From contig JARLHH010000224.1 of assembly GCA_031292335.1 (NCBI GenBank), positions 1-9,801 on the forward strand: a stretch of DNA of 9,801 bases, written 5' to 3'. Within the stretch, counting starts at the first letter, position 1. Each line of letters begins with the position of its first letter. A program made the position numbers and the translations under genes. Origin of the DNA: Candidatus Limnocylindrales bacterium (lineage in GTDB: Bacteria; Chloroflexota; Limnocylindria; Limnocylindrales; CSP1-4). Of the stretch, positions 1 through 6,982 are shown in pieces. The notes beneath the pieces are model-generated. The model did not search any database. It saw nothing but the letters and a program-made list of their open reading frames with translations, and was not told the DNA's origin.

Positions 1-140
1 GCCAGGTCCTCGTCCGTGAACCCGATCGCCTTGAGCATGGCGCGCGCCGCTGCCCGGTCGGGCCCGTCGGTCAGGGCGGCGCTGTGACGCTTGGCGGGAT
101 CGCTCGGCCGGTCGTACGGATGGGCGGGGTGGTCGGTCAT
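1..140 (-). CDS. ilvD: Dihydroxy-acid dehydratase, N-terminal fragment (runs off the left edge)
   Basis: Only the first 46 codons are in the window; the rest lies beyond base 1. The visible protein begins MTDHPAHPYDRPSDPAKRHS and continues with an ALTDGPDRAAARAMLKAIGF-like stretch (residues 22-41), then TDEDL. This N-terminal signature (S-x-A-L-TDG-x-x-RA-x-ARAML-K-A-x-G) is typical of IlvD, the Fe-S enzyme that dehydrates 2,3-dihydroxy-isovalerate and 2,3-dihydroxy-3-methylvalerate to the 2-keto acids for valine, isoleucine and, indirectly, leucine. The cysteine ligands and active-site residues lie outside the window. The ATG start is supported by AGGAG five bases upstream. It lies 68 bases downstream of the MarP-like gene on the same strand. 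Phosphogluconate dehydratase (Edd) and other sugar-acid dehydratases are homologous, but this N-terminus is IlvD-like. Confidence 0.88.
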   Translation of the reverse strand, partial: MTDHPAHPYDRPSDPAKRHSAALTDGPDRAAARAMLKAIGFTDEDL

Positions 141-145
141 CGAAG

Positions 146-150
146 CTCCT
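146..150 (-). promoter_or_regulatory. Ribosome binding site of ilvD
   Basis: Read on the minus strand this is AGGAG, separated by CTTCG from the ATG at 140-138. It decides the ilvD start. The rest of the 68-base gap to the upstream gene shows no convincing promoter or terminator, so co-transcription with the protease gene is possible. Confidence 0.7.
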
Positions 151-208
151 CGCGTCTGGGAGTCGTGGTCGGCGTGTCGTGCGGCATCGCTGGGAGAGTG
201 TAGGTCGC

Positions 209-1390
209 TCAGCGGAGGCAGGGCCCGGTGTCGACGGCGGCCGTCCGGCCGAGCAGCGGGAGCACGCGGTCCGCGACCGCGATGGGATCCAGCGCGTAGC
301 CGACCCCCGCATCCGTGCGCGACTCGGCGAAGACCACGCCGCCCACCTGGCCGTCCGCCAGCAGGAACGGGCCGCCGCTGTCGCCGGGCTGGATCGGCGC
401 GAGCAGCTCCAGGACGTCGCGGACCACGGTGTGGGTGCCGTACAGGTCCCGGCCGCTGGCGTGGATCTCCGCCGAGACCGCGGCCGGGATGACGGCCAGG
501 GCGCCTCCGTTGGGATGCCCGAGCGCCGCGCCGACAGTTCCGCGATCGGGCGCCGTCGCAGCGAGCTCGAGTGGCGGGAAGACGAGGTTCGCCGTCCGGA
601 TCAGCGCGACGTCGAGCTCCGGGTCGAACAGGACGACGCTGCCCGCCGCCCGGCGGCCCGTCGCATCGGCGGTCACCGAGACGCTGGTGGCGCCCGCCAC
701 CACGTGGGCGTTGGTCACGACATAGTTGGGCGCCACGGCGAAGCCCGTCCCGGTGAAGATCTCGCCGCACCCCTGCGCGTCGACCCGGACCACGCTCGCG
801 ACCGCCGCCGCGGCGATCTGGTCCGCCTCGGTCCGGCCGGGAACCGGCACGGCAGGTGCCGGCAGCGGCTCGAGGCCGCTGAAGACCTGCGGCAGCCCCG
901 AGGCGTCGATCAAGCCTCCCAGCTCGCCGGCCACCTCGGACGGCGGCGGAAATGCGCCCAGCAACGACCGCACGGCGACGCTCTGCTGCGCCTCGCTGGC
1001 GAGCGACGGAAATGGCCCGGTGGCAAGCAGCCCGCCGACGAGCCAGGCCAGCACGAGCGCCTGGGCGATGCCGAACAGGGCGCCGAGCGCGGCGTCGAGG
1101 CGGTTGGCCACGCCTCGGCCCAGCCGGTCCCGCAGGGTACCGCCCACGCTGGAGCCGATCGCCTCGGCGAGCGTGACGATAAGGAAGGCGCCGCCGAAGG
1201 CGAGGAAGGCGCGGATCGGAGGCGAGAACCGGTCGAGGGCGCTTGCGGCGGCGGGCACGGCCACGATCACGAGCGCCACGCCTGCCGCGGCGCCGGCCAA
1301 CCCGAGGACCTGGGGGAGCGCGCCCGACCGCCAGCCGAGGACGGCCGCGATGATCGCCAGCCCGGCGACAGCGAGGTCGACGACGTTCAT
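209..1390 (-). CDS. MarP-like membrane-anchored serine protease (CvpA domain plus trypsin-like domain)
   Basis: 393 residues. Residues 1-125 are hydrophobic with about four membrane segments (near 4-20, 27-50, 59-78, 100-124) and match the CvpA-type membrane region of mycobacterial MarP (Rv3671c). Residues 190-393 form an extracytoplasmic chymotrypsin-fold protease. A full triad is visible: His229 in TNAHVVAG, Asp260 in DPELDVALIR and Ser338 in QPGDSGGPF. Two cysteines, Cys208 just before the protease core and Cys391 at the very end, sit where MarP has its disulfide. In Mycobacterium, MarP supports acid and oxidative stress resistance; the role here is inferred by homology. I chose the ATG at 1390 because MNVVDLAVAG aligns with the family N-terminus. 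Upstream in-frame starts (ATGs at 1438 and 1441) would add a basic stretch, ARRRRRRHNPPVDLP, and cannot be excluded. No clear Shine-Dalgarno sequence precedes the chosen start. ilvD follows on the same strand. Confidence 0.88.
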   Translation of the reverse strand: MNVVDLAVAGLAIIAAVLGWRSGALPQVLGLAGAAAGVALVIVAVPAAASALDRFSPPIRAFLAFGGAFLIVTLAEAIGSSVGGTLRDRLGRGVANRLDAALGALFGIAQALVLAWLVGGLLATGPFPSLASEAQQSVAVRSLLGAFPPPSEVAGELGGLIDASGLPQVFSGLEPLPAPAVPVPGRTEADQIAAAAVASVVRVDAQGCGEIFTGTGFAVAPNYVVTNAHVVAGATSVSVTADATGRRAAGSVVLFDPELDVALIRTANLVFPPLELAATAPDRGTVGAALGHPNGGALAVIPAAVSAEIHASGRDLYGTHTVVRDVLELLAPIQPGDSGGPFLLADGQVGGVVFAESRTDAGVGYALDPIAVADRVLPLLGRTAAVDTGPCLR

Positions 1391-1519
1391 GGGGAGGTCC
1401 ACCGGGGGATTGTGGCGCCGGCGCCTTCGTCGCGCCATCATTGCTTCGGCAGGACCGGGACCGTTCGGTGGGTGTTGCCGGCCTCCTCTGTCCCGCCCCG
1501 CGAAGGAGCACCGATTCAC
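1391..1519. other. Divergent intergenic region between the protease and the aldolase
   Basis: 129 bases between oppositely directed starts must hold the promoter for the rightward genes and probably for the leftward pair. I see no convincing -35/-10 pair. It holds a perfect 12-base palindrome, GGCGCCGGCGCC, at 1414-1425, which may be chance in such GC-rich DNA. If the protease starts at the ATGs at 1438-1441, part of this interval is coding. Confidence 0.5.
1503..1508 (+). promoter_or_regulatory. Ribosome binding site of the aldolase gene
   Basis: AAGGAG, 11 bases before the ATG at 1520. Spacing is slightly long but this is the only good match nearby. It supports a start at MPWHHRL rather than the much longer open frame that continues upstream across the protease gene. 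Confidence 0.65.
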
Positions 1520-2191
1520 ATGCCCTGGCACCACCGGCTCGATGTCCTGCGCGCGATCCTGGACGAGGGCGCCGTCCCTACGTTCGTGGCCCCCGACCCT
1601 GACGCGGCGTTCGCGTTCGCGGCGGGATGCCGCGACGGTGGAGCACGCGTCGTCGAGTTCACCAACCGCGGCGACTTCGCCTACGCGACGTTCTCCGAGC
1701 TGGCCCGCCGCGTGAGCCGGGAGCTGCCGGACGTGGTCCTGGGCGCGGGCACGATCATCGACGCGCCGACCGCGGCGCTGTTCATCGCCGCGGGAGCGAG
1801 CTTCATCGTGGGCCAGTCACTGAGCGAGGATGTCGCCCGGCTATGCAACCGGCGCCGCATCGCCTACATCCCGGGCGCCGGATCGGCCACGGAGATCGCG
1901 CAGGCCGAGGAGCTCGGCTGCGAGATCGTCAAGCTCTTCCCGGCGGCCGCCTTCGACGGGCCGGCCTTCGTGCGCAACTTCCTGGCGCCCAGCCCGGCAT
2001 CCCGGCTCATGCCCACGAACGTGGAGGCCAGCGAGGAATCGACCCGGGCCTGGTTCGCCGCCGGCGCGGCCTGCGTGGGCGTGGGCGGGCACCTGTACCC
2101 GGCGGAGCTCATGCGTGGCGGGGACCGCCAGGCGATCGGGGAGCGGACCCGGACGTTCATGGGCTGGGTGCGGGCGGCACGCGAAGCCTGA
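1520..2191 (+). CDS. KDPG/KHG aldolase-family protein with altered phosphate loops
   Basis: 223 residues, the usual size for this class I aldolase family (TIM barrel). E. coli Eda cleaves 2-keto-3-deoxy-6-phosphogluconate to pyruvate and glyceraldehyde 3-phosphate. Family hallmarks seen: VVEFTNRGDF (residues 44-53, with the catalytic-type Glu46), GAGTI (75-79), a PGAGSATE loop (118-125), and the Schiff-base lysine Lys138 in EIVKLFPA. The EFTNRGDF wording and CNRRRIAYIPG resemble the branch common in Bacteroidota more than E. coli Eda. The usual PTGG(V/I) phosphate-binding loop is shortened here to PTNVE (165-169), and the later GGS loop reads GGHL (189-192). The true substrate may therefore not be KDPG, or may lack a phosphate. 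The start is set by AAGGAG. The S9 peptidase gene follows 92 bases downstream on the same strand. Confident on family, unsure of substrate. Confidence 0.82.
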   Translation: MPWHHRLDVLRAILDEGAVPTFVAPDPDAAFAFAAGCRDGGARVVEFTNRGDFAYATFSELARRVSRELPDVVLGAGTIIDAPTAALFIAAGASFIVGQSLSEDVARLCNRRRIAYIPGAGSATEIAQAEELGCEIVKLFPAAAFDGPAFVRNFLAPSPASRLMPTNVEASEESTRAWFAAGAACVGVGGHLYPAELMRGGDRQAIGERTRTFMGWVRAAREA

Positions 2192-2212
2192 CCCGGCTCC
2201 CCACGGCCGGCC

Positions 2213-2230
2213 CGGGTCGAGCGGGACCCG
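2213..2230 (+). other. Small inverted repeat between aldolase and peptidase genes
   Basis: CGGGTC and GACCCG form a perfect 6-base stem around a 6-base loop in the 92-base gap between the two plus-strand genes. There is no following T-run, so it is at best a weak or Rho-assisted terminator, an mRNA-stability hairpin, or chance. The gap has no obvious promoter. Confidence 0.3.
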
Positions 2231-2283
2231 CGTGCGACAGCCGCGACACTCCGGCGCCCCTCGCCAGTGGGATCATGACCGGC

Positions 2284-4335
2284 ATGAGTGAGACGTTCGA
2301 CTTCGACCGCATGCTGGCTCTCCCGCGGCTCTCGTCACTCCGGCTGAGCCCGGACGGGAGCCGCCTCATCGTTTCCGTGGCCCGGCCGGACCCGGAGGGC
2401 AAGCGGATGGCCGCCTCGCTCTGGCAGGTGGATCCGGCCGACACGCTGCCGGCCCGCCGGCTGACCCGGTCCGTGGCGGGCGAGGCCGGTGCGACGGCAT
2501 TCCTCCCCGACGGCTCGCTGCTGTTCACCTCGAGCCGGCCCGATCCTGACGCGAAGCCCGACCCCGGGACGCCCGGTTCGGAGAAGGCGAGTCACGCGCT
2601 GTGGCTGCTGCCGCCCGACGGCGGCGAGGCGCGCCTCCTGGTCGCGCCCGAGGGCGGCGTGGAAGGGCTGGCGGTGGCCCGACGGGCACCGGTCGTTGCG
2701 TTCGGGAGCAGGCTCCATGTCGGGGCAGCCACGTTCGCTGAGGACGCGGAGCGTGCAAAGGCCCGCCGGGAGGCCGGCGTGACGGCGCTGCTCTTCGAGG
2801 ACGACTACCCGGTTCGCCACTGGGACCACTGGCTCGCCCCCCGCCGGCACCTCTTCGTCGCCGCACTGCCGGCCGGACCCGAGGCGCGCCTCGCGGATGC
2901 CCGCGACCTGGAGCCCGGTGCCTCCACCCTTTCGTTCGAAGAGACCGGTGCCGACATCACGCCGGACGGCCGGACCGTGATCGTGGCGCGCAACGACACG
3001 GGCGGGCTCCCGGAGATCAGCGAGGACCTCGTCGCGTACGACGTCGCGACAGGCGAGGCGCGCGTCCTGACGCCCGGCGACGCCTGGTACGACGTGCCCG
3101 CCTGCTCCCCGGACGGGCGCAGCGTGGCCGCCATCCGGGTGACCCGGGGCTCCGCGGACACCGCCCAGCGCGCCTGGCTCGTGCTTGTCGACCTCGCCAC
3201 CGGGTCCCAGCGGACGCTCGCCGCGGACCTCGACCGCTGGCCGAACGAGCCGGTCTGGGCGCCCGACGGCGCCGCGATCTTCTTCACGGCCGATGACGAC
3301 GGCCACGTGGCGGTCTACCGCGTGGAGGTCGGCGGCGATGACGACGATCGAGTCTCACGCCTGGTGTTCGAGGGCGCCTGCTCCGACCTGTGCCCCGCCC
3401 CGGACGGGCGCTCGCTCTACGCGCTGCGCTCCACGATCGGGACGCCGCCGCGGATCGTCCGGCTGGATGCCCGGGGTGTCGACCAGGTCCCCGTGGAGCT
3501 CGTCAACTCGGTCGACGAGGGCGGGATCGTCACGCCCGGAATCGTGGAGCGGCTGAACGCGACGGCAGCGGACGGCACCCGGATCGCCTCCTGGCTGGTC
3601 CGTCCCGCTCGTGCGTCCGCCGCGAAGCCGGCCCCGCTCGTCGTGTTCGTGCACGGCGGTCCGCTCGGCTCGTGGAACACGTGGCACTGGCGCTGGAACG
3701 CGCACATCCTCGTGGCGCGCGGCTACGCCGTCCTCGGCCCGGACCCGGCGATCTCGCTCGGCTACGGCCAGGCGATGATCCAGCGCGGCTGGGTGGACTG
3801 GAGCGGCGCGCCGTTCACGGACGTCATGGCCGCGGTCGACGGCGCGCTGGAGCGGCCGGACCTGGATGCGTCGCGGACCGCGCTCATGGGCGGCTCCTTC
3901 GGCGGCTACATGGCCAACTGGGTCGCCGGGAACACCGATCGGTTCCGGGCGATCGTGACGCACGCCAGCCTGTGGGAGCTGCGCGGCTTCCACGGCACGA
4001 CCGACACGGGCGCGTTCTGGGAATACGAGATGGGCGACCCCTACCGCGACCCGGCGCGCTACGTCCGCGAGTCACCCAGCGAGCACATCGGGACGATCCA
4101 CACGCCGATGCTGGTGATCCACGGCGAACAGGACTTCCGCGTTCCGGTCAGCGAGGCGCTGCGCCTGTGGACGGACCTTCGGCGCCACGGGGTGACCGCC
4201 AAGTTCCTCTACTTCCCGGACGAGAACCACTGGATCCTGAAGCCGGCCAACGGGCGCCTCTGGTACGCCACGGTCCTCGCCTTCCTCGACGAGCACGTCC
4301 TCGGGATCCCGTTCGAACGGCCCGCCCTGCTCTGA
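2284..4335 (+). CDS. S9-family (prolyl oligopeptidase-type) serine peptidase
   Basis: 683 residues, normal length for S9 acylaminoacyl- or dipeptidyl-peptidase relatives. The first roughly 370 residues form a beta-propeller: repeated SPDG/TPDG/APDG-type blade motifs appear (LSPDGSRL, TPDGRTVIV, SPDGRSVAAI, APDGAAIFF, APDGRSLYAL). The C-terminal alpha/beta-hydrolase domain has the oxyanion-type HGGP (His457 onward), the nucleophile elbow GGSFGGY with Ser538, Asp617 in HGEQDFRVP, and His649 in ENHWILKP, giving a complete Ser-Asp-His triad. I see no signal peptide, so it is probably cytoplasmic and trims short peptides let in by the propeller. The ATG at 2284 is preferred over one at 2275, because GGGA at 2269-2272 is 11 bases from the former but only 2 from the latter. 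Exact specificity (acylaminoacyl versus dipeptidyl) cannot be read from sequence alone. Confidence 0.92.
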   Translation: MSETFDFDRMLALPRLSSLRLSPDGSRLIVSVARPDPEGKRMAASLWQVDPADTLPARRLTRSVAGEAGATAFLPDGSLLFTSSRPDPDAKPDPGTPGSEKASHALWLLPPDGGEARLLVAPEGGVEGLAVARRAPVVAFGSRLHVGAATFAEDAERAKARREAGVTALLFEDDYPVRHWDHWLAPRRHLFVAALPAGPEARLADARDLEPGASTLSFEETGADITPDGRTVIVARNDTGGLPEISEDLVAYDVATGEARVLTPGDAWYDVPACSPDGRSVAAIRVTRGSADTAQRAWLVLVDLATGSQRTLAADLDRWPNEPVWAPDGAAIFFTADDDGHVAVYRVEVGGDDDDRVSRLVFEGACSDLCPAPDGRSLYALRSTIGTPPRIVRLDARGVDQVPVELVNSVDEGGIVTPGIVERLNATAADGTRIASWLVRPARASAAKPAPLVVFVHGGPLGSWNTWHWRWNAHILVARGYAVLGPDPAISLGYGQAMIQRGWVDWSGAPFTDVMAAVDGALERPDLDASRTALMGGSFGGYMANWVAGNTDRFRAIVTHASLWELRGFHGTTDTGAFWEYEMGDPYRDPARYVRESPSEHIGTIHTPMLVIHGEQDFRVPVSEALRLWTDLRRHGVTAKFLYFPDENHWILKPANGRLWYATVLAFLDEHVLGIPFERPALL

Positions 4336-4385
4336 GCGGCGGCGCGGCGAGCCCGTCCGAGCGCCGGAGGGCTACCCGCCGCTCA
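4333..4385. terminator. Nested inverted repeat, probable bidirectional terminator
   Basis: The outer arms TGAGCGGCGG (4333-4342) and CCGCCGCTCA (4376-4385) are perfect 10-base complements. Inside, AGCCC (4350-4354) pairs with GGGCT (4369-4373), and TCCG (4356-4359) pairs with CGGA (4365-4368) around a 5-base loop, with one bulged G at 4355. The structure bridges the stop codons of the convergent S9 peptidase and MoaD-like genes and even uses the peptidase TGA. It has no U-tract, so it is not a textbook intrinsic terminator. Position and symmetry suggest shared 3' end formation or a roadblock between converging transcripts. Confidence 0.55.
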
Positions 4386-4602
4386 TGGGCGGGTAGAGGT
4401 CCACGCGGTCTGCGTCCTGCACCTCCGCGTCGTGGAGCGAGACGACGGTCAGGTTGACGGTCGCAAGGTCGATCTCCGCTTCCGGGATCCCGATCGTGCG
4501 AACCAGATCCAGGAGGGGAGTCCGGGCCGGCAGGTGCACCGTGAAGCGGGACCGCTTCTCGCGCTCGTAGAATGCCAGGTGGCCGCCGAGATGGACCTCC
4601 AT
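4372..4602 (-). CDS. MoaD/ThiS-family ubiquitin-like sulfur-carrier protein
   Basis: 76 residues from MEVHLGGHLAFY, with the small beta-grasp pattern and the C-terminus VDLYPPMSGG. The exposed terminal Gly-Gly is the hallmark of MoaD/ThiS/CysO-type carriers: an E1-like enzyme adenylates it, then it is loaded as a thiocarboxylate to donate sulfur. The PP-x-SGG ending is closest to MoaD of molybdopterin synthase. No moaE, E1-like moeB/thiF or rhodanese gene is in the window, so the pathway (molybdopterin, cysteine, tRNA thiolation or other) is open. It lies 33 bases downstream of leuD on the same strand and is probably co-transcribed with leuCD. A GTG one codon earlier (4605) is an alternative start. 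Only a modest GGGA-type Shine-Dalgarno sequence is present. Confidence 0.82.
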   Translation of the reverse strand: MEVHLGGHLAFYEREKRSRFTVHLPARTPLLDLVRTIGIPEAEIDLATVNLTVVSLHDAEVQDADRVDLYPPMSGG

Positions 4603-4635
4603 CACAGCGCGGATCCCGGGTTCACGCCCATTGGG

Positions 4636-5286
4636 TCAGCCGGCGGGGAGCGGCGCACCCTCGAGCGGGGTGCCGAGACGCGTGTCCACCCGGCCCGCGC
4701 GGCCGGCCTCCCACGCCCGGATCTCCGCCAGCTTGTCCATCACGTAGCCGATCTCGTCGGTGCCGGCGAGCAGCATGCGCTTGGCGAACGGGTCGATCGT
4801 GAAGTCGATCGTGGTCCCGTCCGGCAGGAGGATGCCCTCCTCGGAGAGGTCCACGGTGAGCTGCGCGTCGGGATCGGCAGCCACCAGCTCGAACAGCCGG
4901 GCGTGGGTCGCCGCGTCCACGACGACGGGCAGCACACCGTTCTTCAGCGCGTTGCTGCGGAAGATGTCGGCGTACGAGGTGGACAGGATCGTCCGGATCC
5001 CCCACGCGGCGAGCGCCCACGGCGCGTGCTCGCGCGAGGAGCCGGCCCCGAAGTTGTCTCCGACGAGCAGGATCCGGCGGCCCGCCATGCCGGGCTGGTC
5101 CAGCACGAAGCGGGGCTCGCGGAGCGTGCCGTCCTCGCTAAAGCGCCAGTCGCGGAAGAGGGCGTCGGCGAGGCCGGCCTTGTCGGTGACCTTCAGGTAG
5201 CGGGCGGGGACCACCTGGTCCGTGTCGACGTTCTCCGCGCGCAGCGGGACAACCCGGCTGGTGAACTGGCGGAACGGCTCGCCCAT
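4636..5286 (-). CDS. leuD: 3-isopropylmalate dehydratase small subunit
   Basis: 216 residues, within the bacterial LeuD range (about 200). It pairs with LeuC to isomerise 2-isopropylmalate to 3-isopropylmalate in leucine synthesis. Visible family signatures: ENVDTDQVVPARYL (residues 18-31), GDNFGAGSSREHAPWAL (77-91, the swivel-domain loop that contributes the substrate-contacting SSREHA), and SYADIFRSNALKNGVLPV (104-121). The ATG lies 2 bases after the leuC stop, so translation is coupled; the G-run at the end of leuC may serve as ribosome binding site. The C-terminal tail after about residue 190 (RAWEAGRAGRVDTRLGTPLE) is low in recognisable conservation. Homoaconitase small subunits are similar, but the neighbour and motifs favour leucine synthesis. 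Confidence 0.95.
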   Translation of the reverse strand: MGEPFRQFTSRVVPLRAENVDTDQVVPARYLKVTDKAGLADALFRDWRFSEDGTLREPRFVLDQPGMAGRRILLVGDNFGAGSSREHAPWALAAWGIRTILSTSYADIFRSNALKNGVLPVVVDAATHARLFELVAADPDAQLTVDLSEEGILLPDGTTIDFTIDPFAKRMLLAGTDEIGYVMDKLAEIRAWEAGRAGRVDTRLGTPLEGAPLPAG

Positions 5287-5288
5287 GC

Positions 5289-6737
5289 TCAGTGCCCCCC
5301 GCCGACCACGGCCGGCCGCTCGATGCCGGGGAGCGTGCGCGGATCCGTCACGACGCCGCTGATCGCGCTGGCGGCCGCGGTCATCGGCGAGGCGAGGAAC
5401 GTCCGGCCGCCCTTGCCCTGGCGACCCTCGAAGTTGCGGTTGCTGGTGCTGATGGCGTACTGGCCGGGCCGGAGCTGGTCGCCGTTCATGGCGATGCACA
5501 TGGAGCAGCCGGCCTCGCGCCATTCCGCGCCGGCGGCGCGGAACACGTCGTCGAGCCCTTCCCGTTCGGCCTGCGCCTTCACCTGCTGCGAGCCGGGGAC
5601 GACCATCAGGCGCACGCCGTCGGCGACATGCCGGCCACGCAGGACGCCCGCCGCCAGCCGCAGGTCGCTGATGCGGCTGTTCGTGCAGCTGCCGATGAAG
5701 ACCACGTCGACCGGCTGGCCGGCGATGGTCTGGCCGGGCCGCAGGTCCATGTATGCCAGGGCGTGCTCCAGCGCGCGGCGGGCGGCCGGGTCGGCGGCAT
5801 CCGCGGGGTCCGGCACGTGCCCGCTCACGGGGATGCCCATGCCGGGGTTCGTGCCGTAGGTCACCATCGGCTCGAGCGCGTCCGCGTCGAGGGTGATCGA
5901 GCGGTCGAAGACGGCGCCGTCGTCCGAGGGGAGGCTTCGCCAGCGCGCGACCGCCGCGTCCCAGGCTGAGCCCTGCGGCGCGTGCCGGCGGCCGTGGAGG
6001 TACGCGAACGTCGTCTCGTCCGGCGCGATGAGGCCGGCCCGCGCGCCACCCTCGATGCTCATGTTGCAGATCGTCATCCGCTCCTCCATCGAGAGGGCCC
6101 GGATGGCGTCGCCGCGGTACTCGAAGACGTGGCCGGTTCCGCCGCCGATCCCGATCCGTGCGATGAGCGCGAGGATGATGTCCTTGGCGCCGACGCCCGT
6201 CCGCAGGCGGCCGTCCACCCGGACCTCGTAGGTCTTCGGGTCGCGCTGGAGGAGCGTCTGGGTGGCGAGCACCATCTCCACCTCGCTCGTCCCGATCCCG
6301 AAGGCGAGCGCGCCGAAGGCGCCGTGGGTTGCGGTGTGGCTGTCGCCACAGACGATCGTCATGCCCGGCTGGGTCAGGCCCAGCTCCGGCCCGATCACGT
6401 GGACGATTCCCTGCGTGTCCGACCCAAGGGCGTGGAGCGGAATGCCGAACTGGCTGCAGTTGTCGGTCAGCTGCCGGATCTGGGCGGCCGCCATCTGGTC
6501 CACGATCGGCAGGCCGTGCGGGGTCGTGGGCGTGGAATGGTCGGCGGTTGCCACCGTGCGGTCCGGGCGGCGTACGGGCAAGCCGCGCTCGCGCAGGCCG
6601 GTGAAGGCCTGGGGGCTGGTCACCTCGTGGACGAGGTGGAGGTCGATCGCCAGGACGGCGGGCGAACCTTCGTCCTGCGCGATGAGGTGGTCGTCCCAGA
6701 TCTTCTCGACGAGGGTGCGGGGTCGCGGCTCGGTCAC
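5289..6737 (-). CDS. leuC: 3-isopropylmalate dehydratase large subunit
   Basis: 482 residues, close to the usual 465-475, with a GTG start. It is the aconitase-fold subunit carrying the [4Fe-4S] cluster. The cluster cysteines are seen as Cys351 in FIGSCTNSR and Cys411/Cys414 in GCSMCIAMNGD. Other aconitase-family signatures include EKIWDDHLI (11-19), the DHSTPT loop near 66-71, GDSHTATHGAFGALAFGIGTSEVE (131-154) and YGTNPGMGIPVSG (294-306). The GTG at 6737 is preferred because the family N-terminus (TLVEKIWDDH) begins just after it and GGAG lies 4 bases upstream; the same frame stays open far upstream only as a GC-rich shadow of the divergent gene. It is followed directly by leuD and then the MoaD-like gene. 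No leucine-codon-rich leader peptide or T-box was seen upstream. Confidence 0.95.
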   Translation of the reverse strand: MTEPRPRTLVEKIWDDHLIAQDEGSPAVLAIDLHLVHEVTSPQAFTGLRERGLPVRRPDRTVATADHSTPTTPHGLPIVDQMAAAQIRQLTDNCSQFGIPLHALGSDTQGIVHVIGPELGLTQPGMTIVCGDSHTATHGAFGALAFGIGTSEVEMVLATQTLLQRDPKTYEVRVDGRLRTGVGAKDIILALIARIGIGGGTGHVFEYRGDAIRALSMEERMTICNMSIEGGARAGLIAPDETTFAYLHGRRHAPQGSAWDAAVARWRSLPSDDGAVFDRSITLDADALEPMVTYGTNPGMGIPVSGHVPDPADAADPAARRALEHALAYMDLRPGQTIAGQPVDVVFIGSCTNSRISDLRLAAGVLRGRHVADGVRLMVVPGSQQVKAQAEREGLDDVFRAAGAEWREAGCSMCIAMNGDQLRPGQYAISTSNRNFEGRQGKGGRTFLASPMTAAASAISGVVTDPRTLPGIERPAVVGGGH

Positions 6738-6741
6738 GGGG

Positions 6742-6745
6742 CTCC
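6742..6745 (-). promoter_or_regulatory. Ribosome binding site of leuC
   Basis: Minus-strand GGAG, four bases before the GTG start at 6737. It supports the non-ATG start. Confidence 0.6.
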
Positions 6746-6768
6746 GTCGGCTGCAGGTTCGGGGCCAG

Positions 6769-6774
6769 AGCGTA
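6769..6774 (-). promoter_or_regulatory. Candidate -10 element for leuC
   Basis: Minus-strand TACGCT, preceded by TGC (an extended -10 pattern), about 31 bases before the GTG. No good -35 box lies 16-18 bases further upstream. It would give a leader of about 25 bases. Weak prediction. Confidence 0.3.
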
Positions 6775-6828
6775 GCAAAGACGCGCCAATCGGTCGCCGG
6801 GTGCGCTGTCGCCCCCGGAGGGGACGGT

Positions 6829-6851
6829 CGCCCGGCGTCGGTCCCCGGGCG
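6829..6851. repeat. Inverted repeat in the leuC/GGDEF-EAL spacer
   Basis: CGCCCGG (6829-6835) and CCGGGCG (6845-6851) are perfect 7-base arms around 9 bases. GC-only arms of this size arise often by chance here, so function is uncertain. It lies upstream of the proposed leuC -10. Confidence 0.3.
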
Positions 6852-6905
6852 TGCAGTCGCCAGGGTGCGCGGCCGGCCGGCCCGTCCACGCCGGTTGCCG
6901 TACCA

Positions 6906-6927
6906 AAGTCCTGTGGCAGCAGGACTT
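6906..6927. promoter_or_regulatory. Dyad symmetry, candidate regulator-binding site
   Basis: AAGTCCTG - 6 bases - CAGGACTT is a perfect 8+8 inverted repeat with mixed base composition, unlike the GC-only palindromes nearby. Its 22-base span fits an operator for a dimeric helix-turn-helix regulator. It sits between the divergent leuC and GGDEF-EAL genes, 95 bases before the latter. As RNA it would form a stable 8-pair hairpin. No regulator gene is adjacent, so the partner is unknown. Confidence 0.45.
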
Positions 6928-6982
6928 CGAGGGGGTGCCCGCACGCACCGTCCGTGCGACAACCTCGACGGCGCACCCGCCG

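Noticed and set aside
179..1519. Long plus-strand open frame upstream of the aldolase
   Set aside because: It is antisense to the protease, with arginine/glycine/aspartate-rich low-quality sequence. The aldolase family N-terminus and AAGGAG place the real start at 1520.
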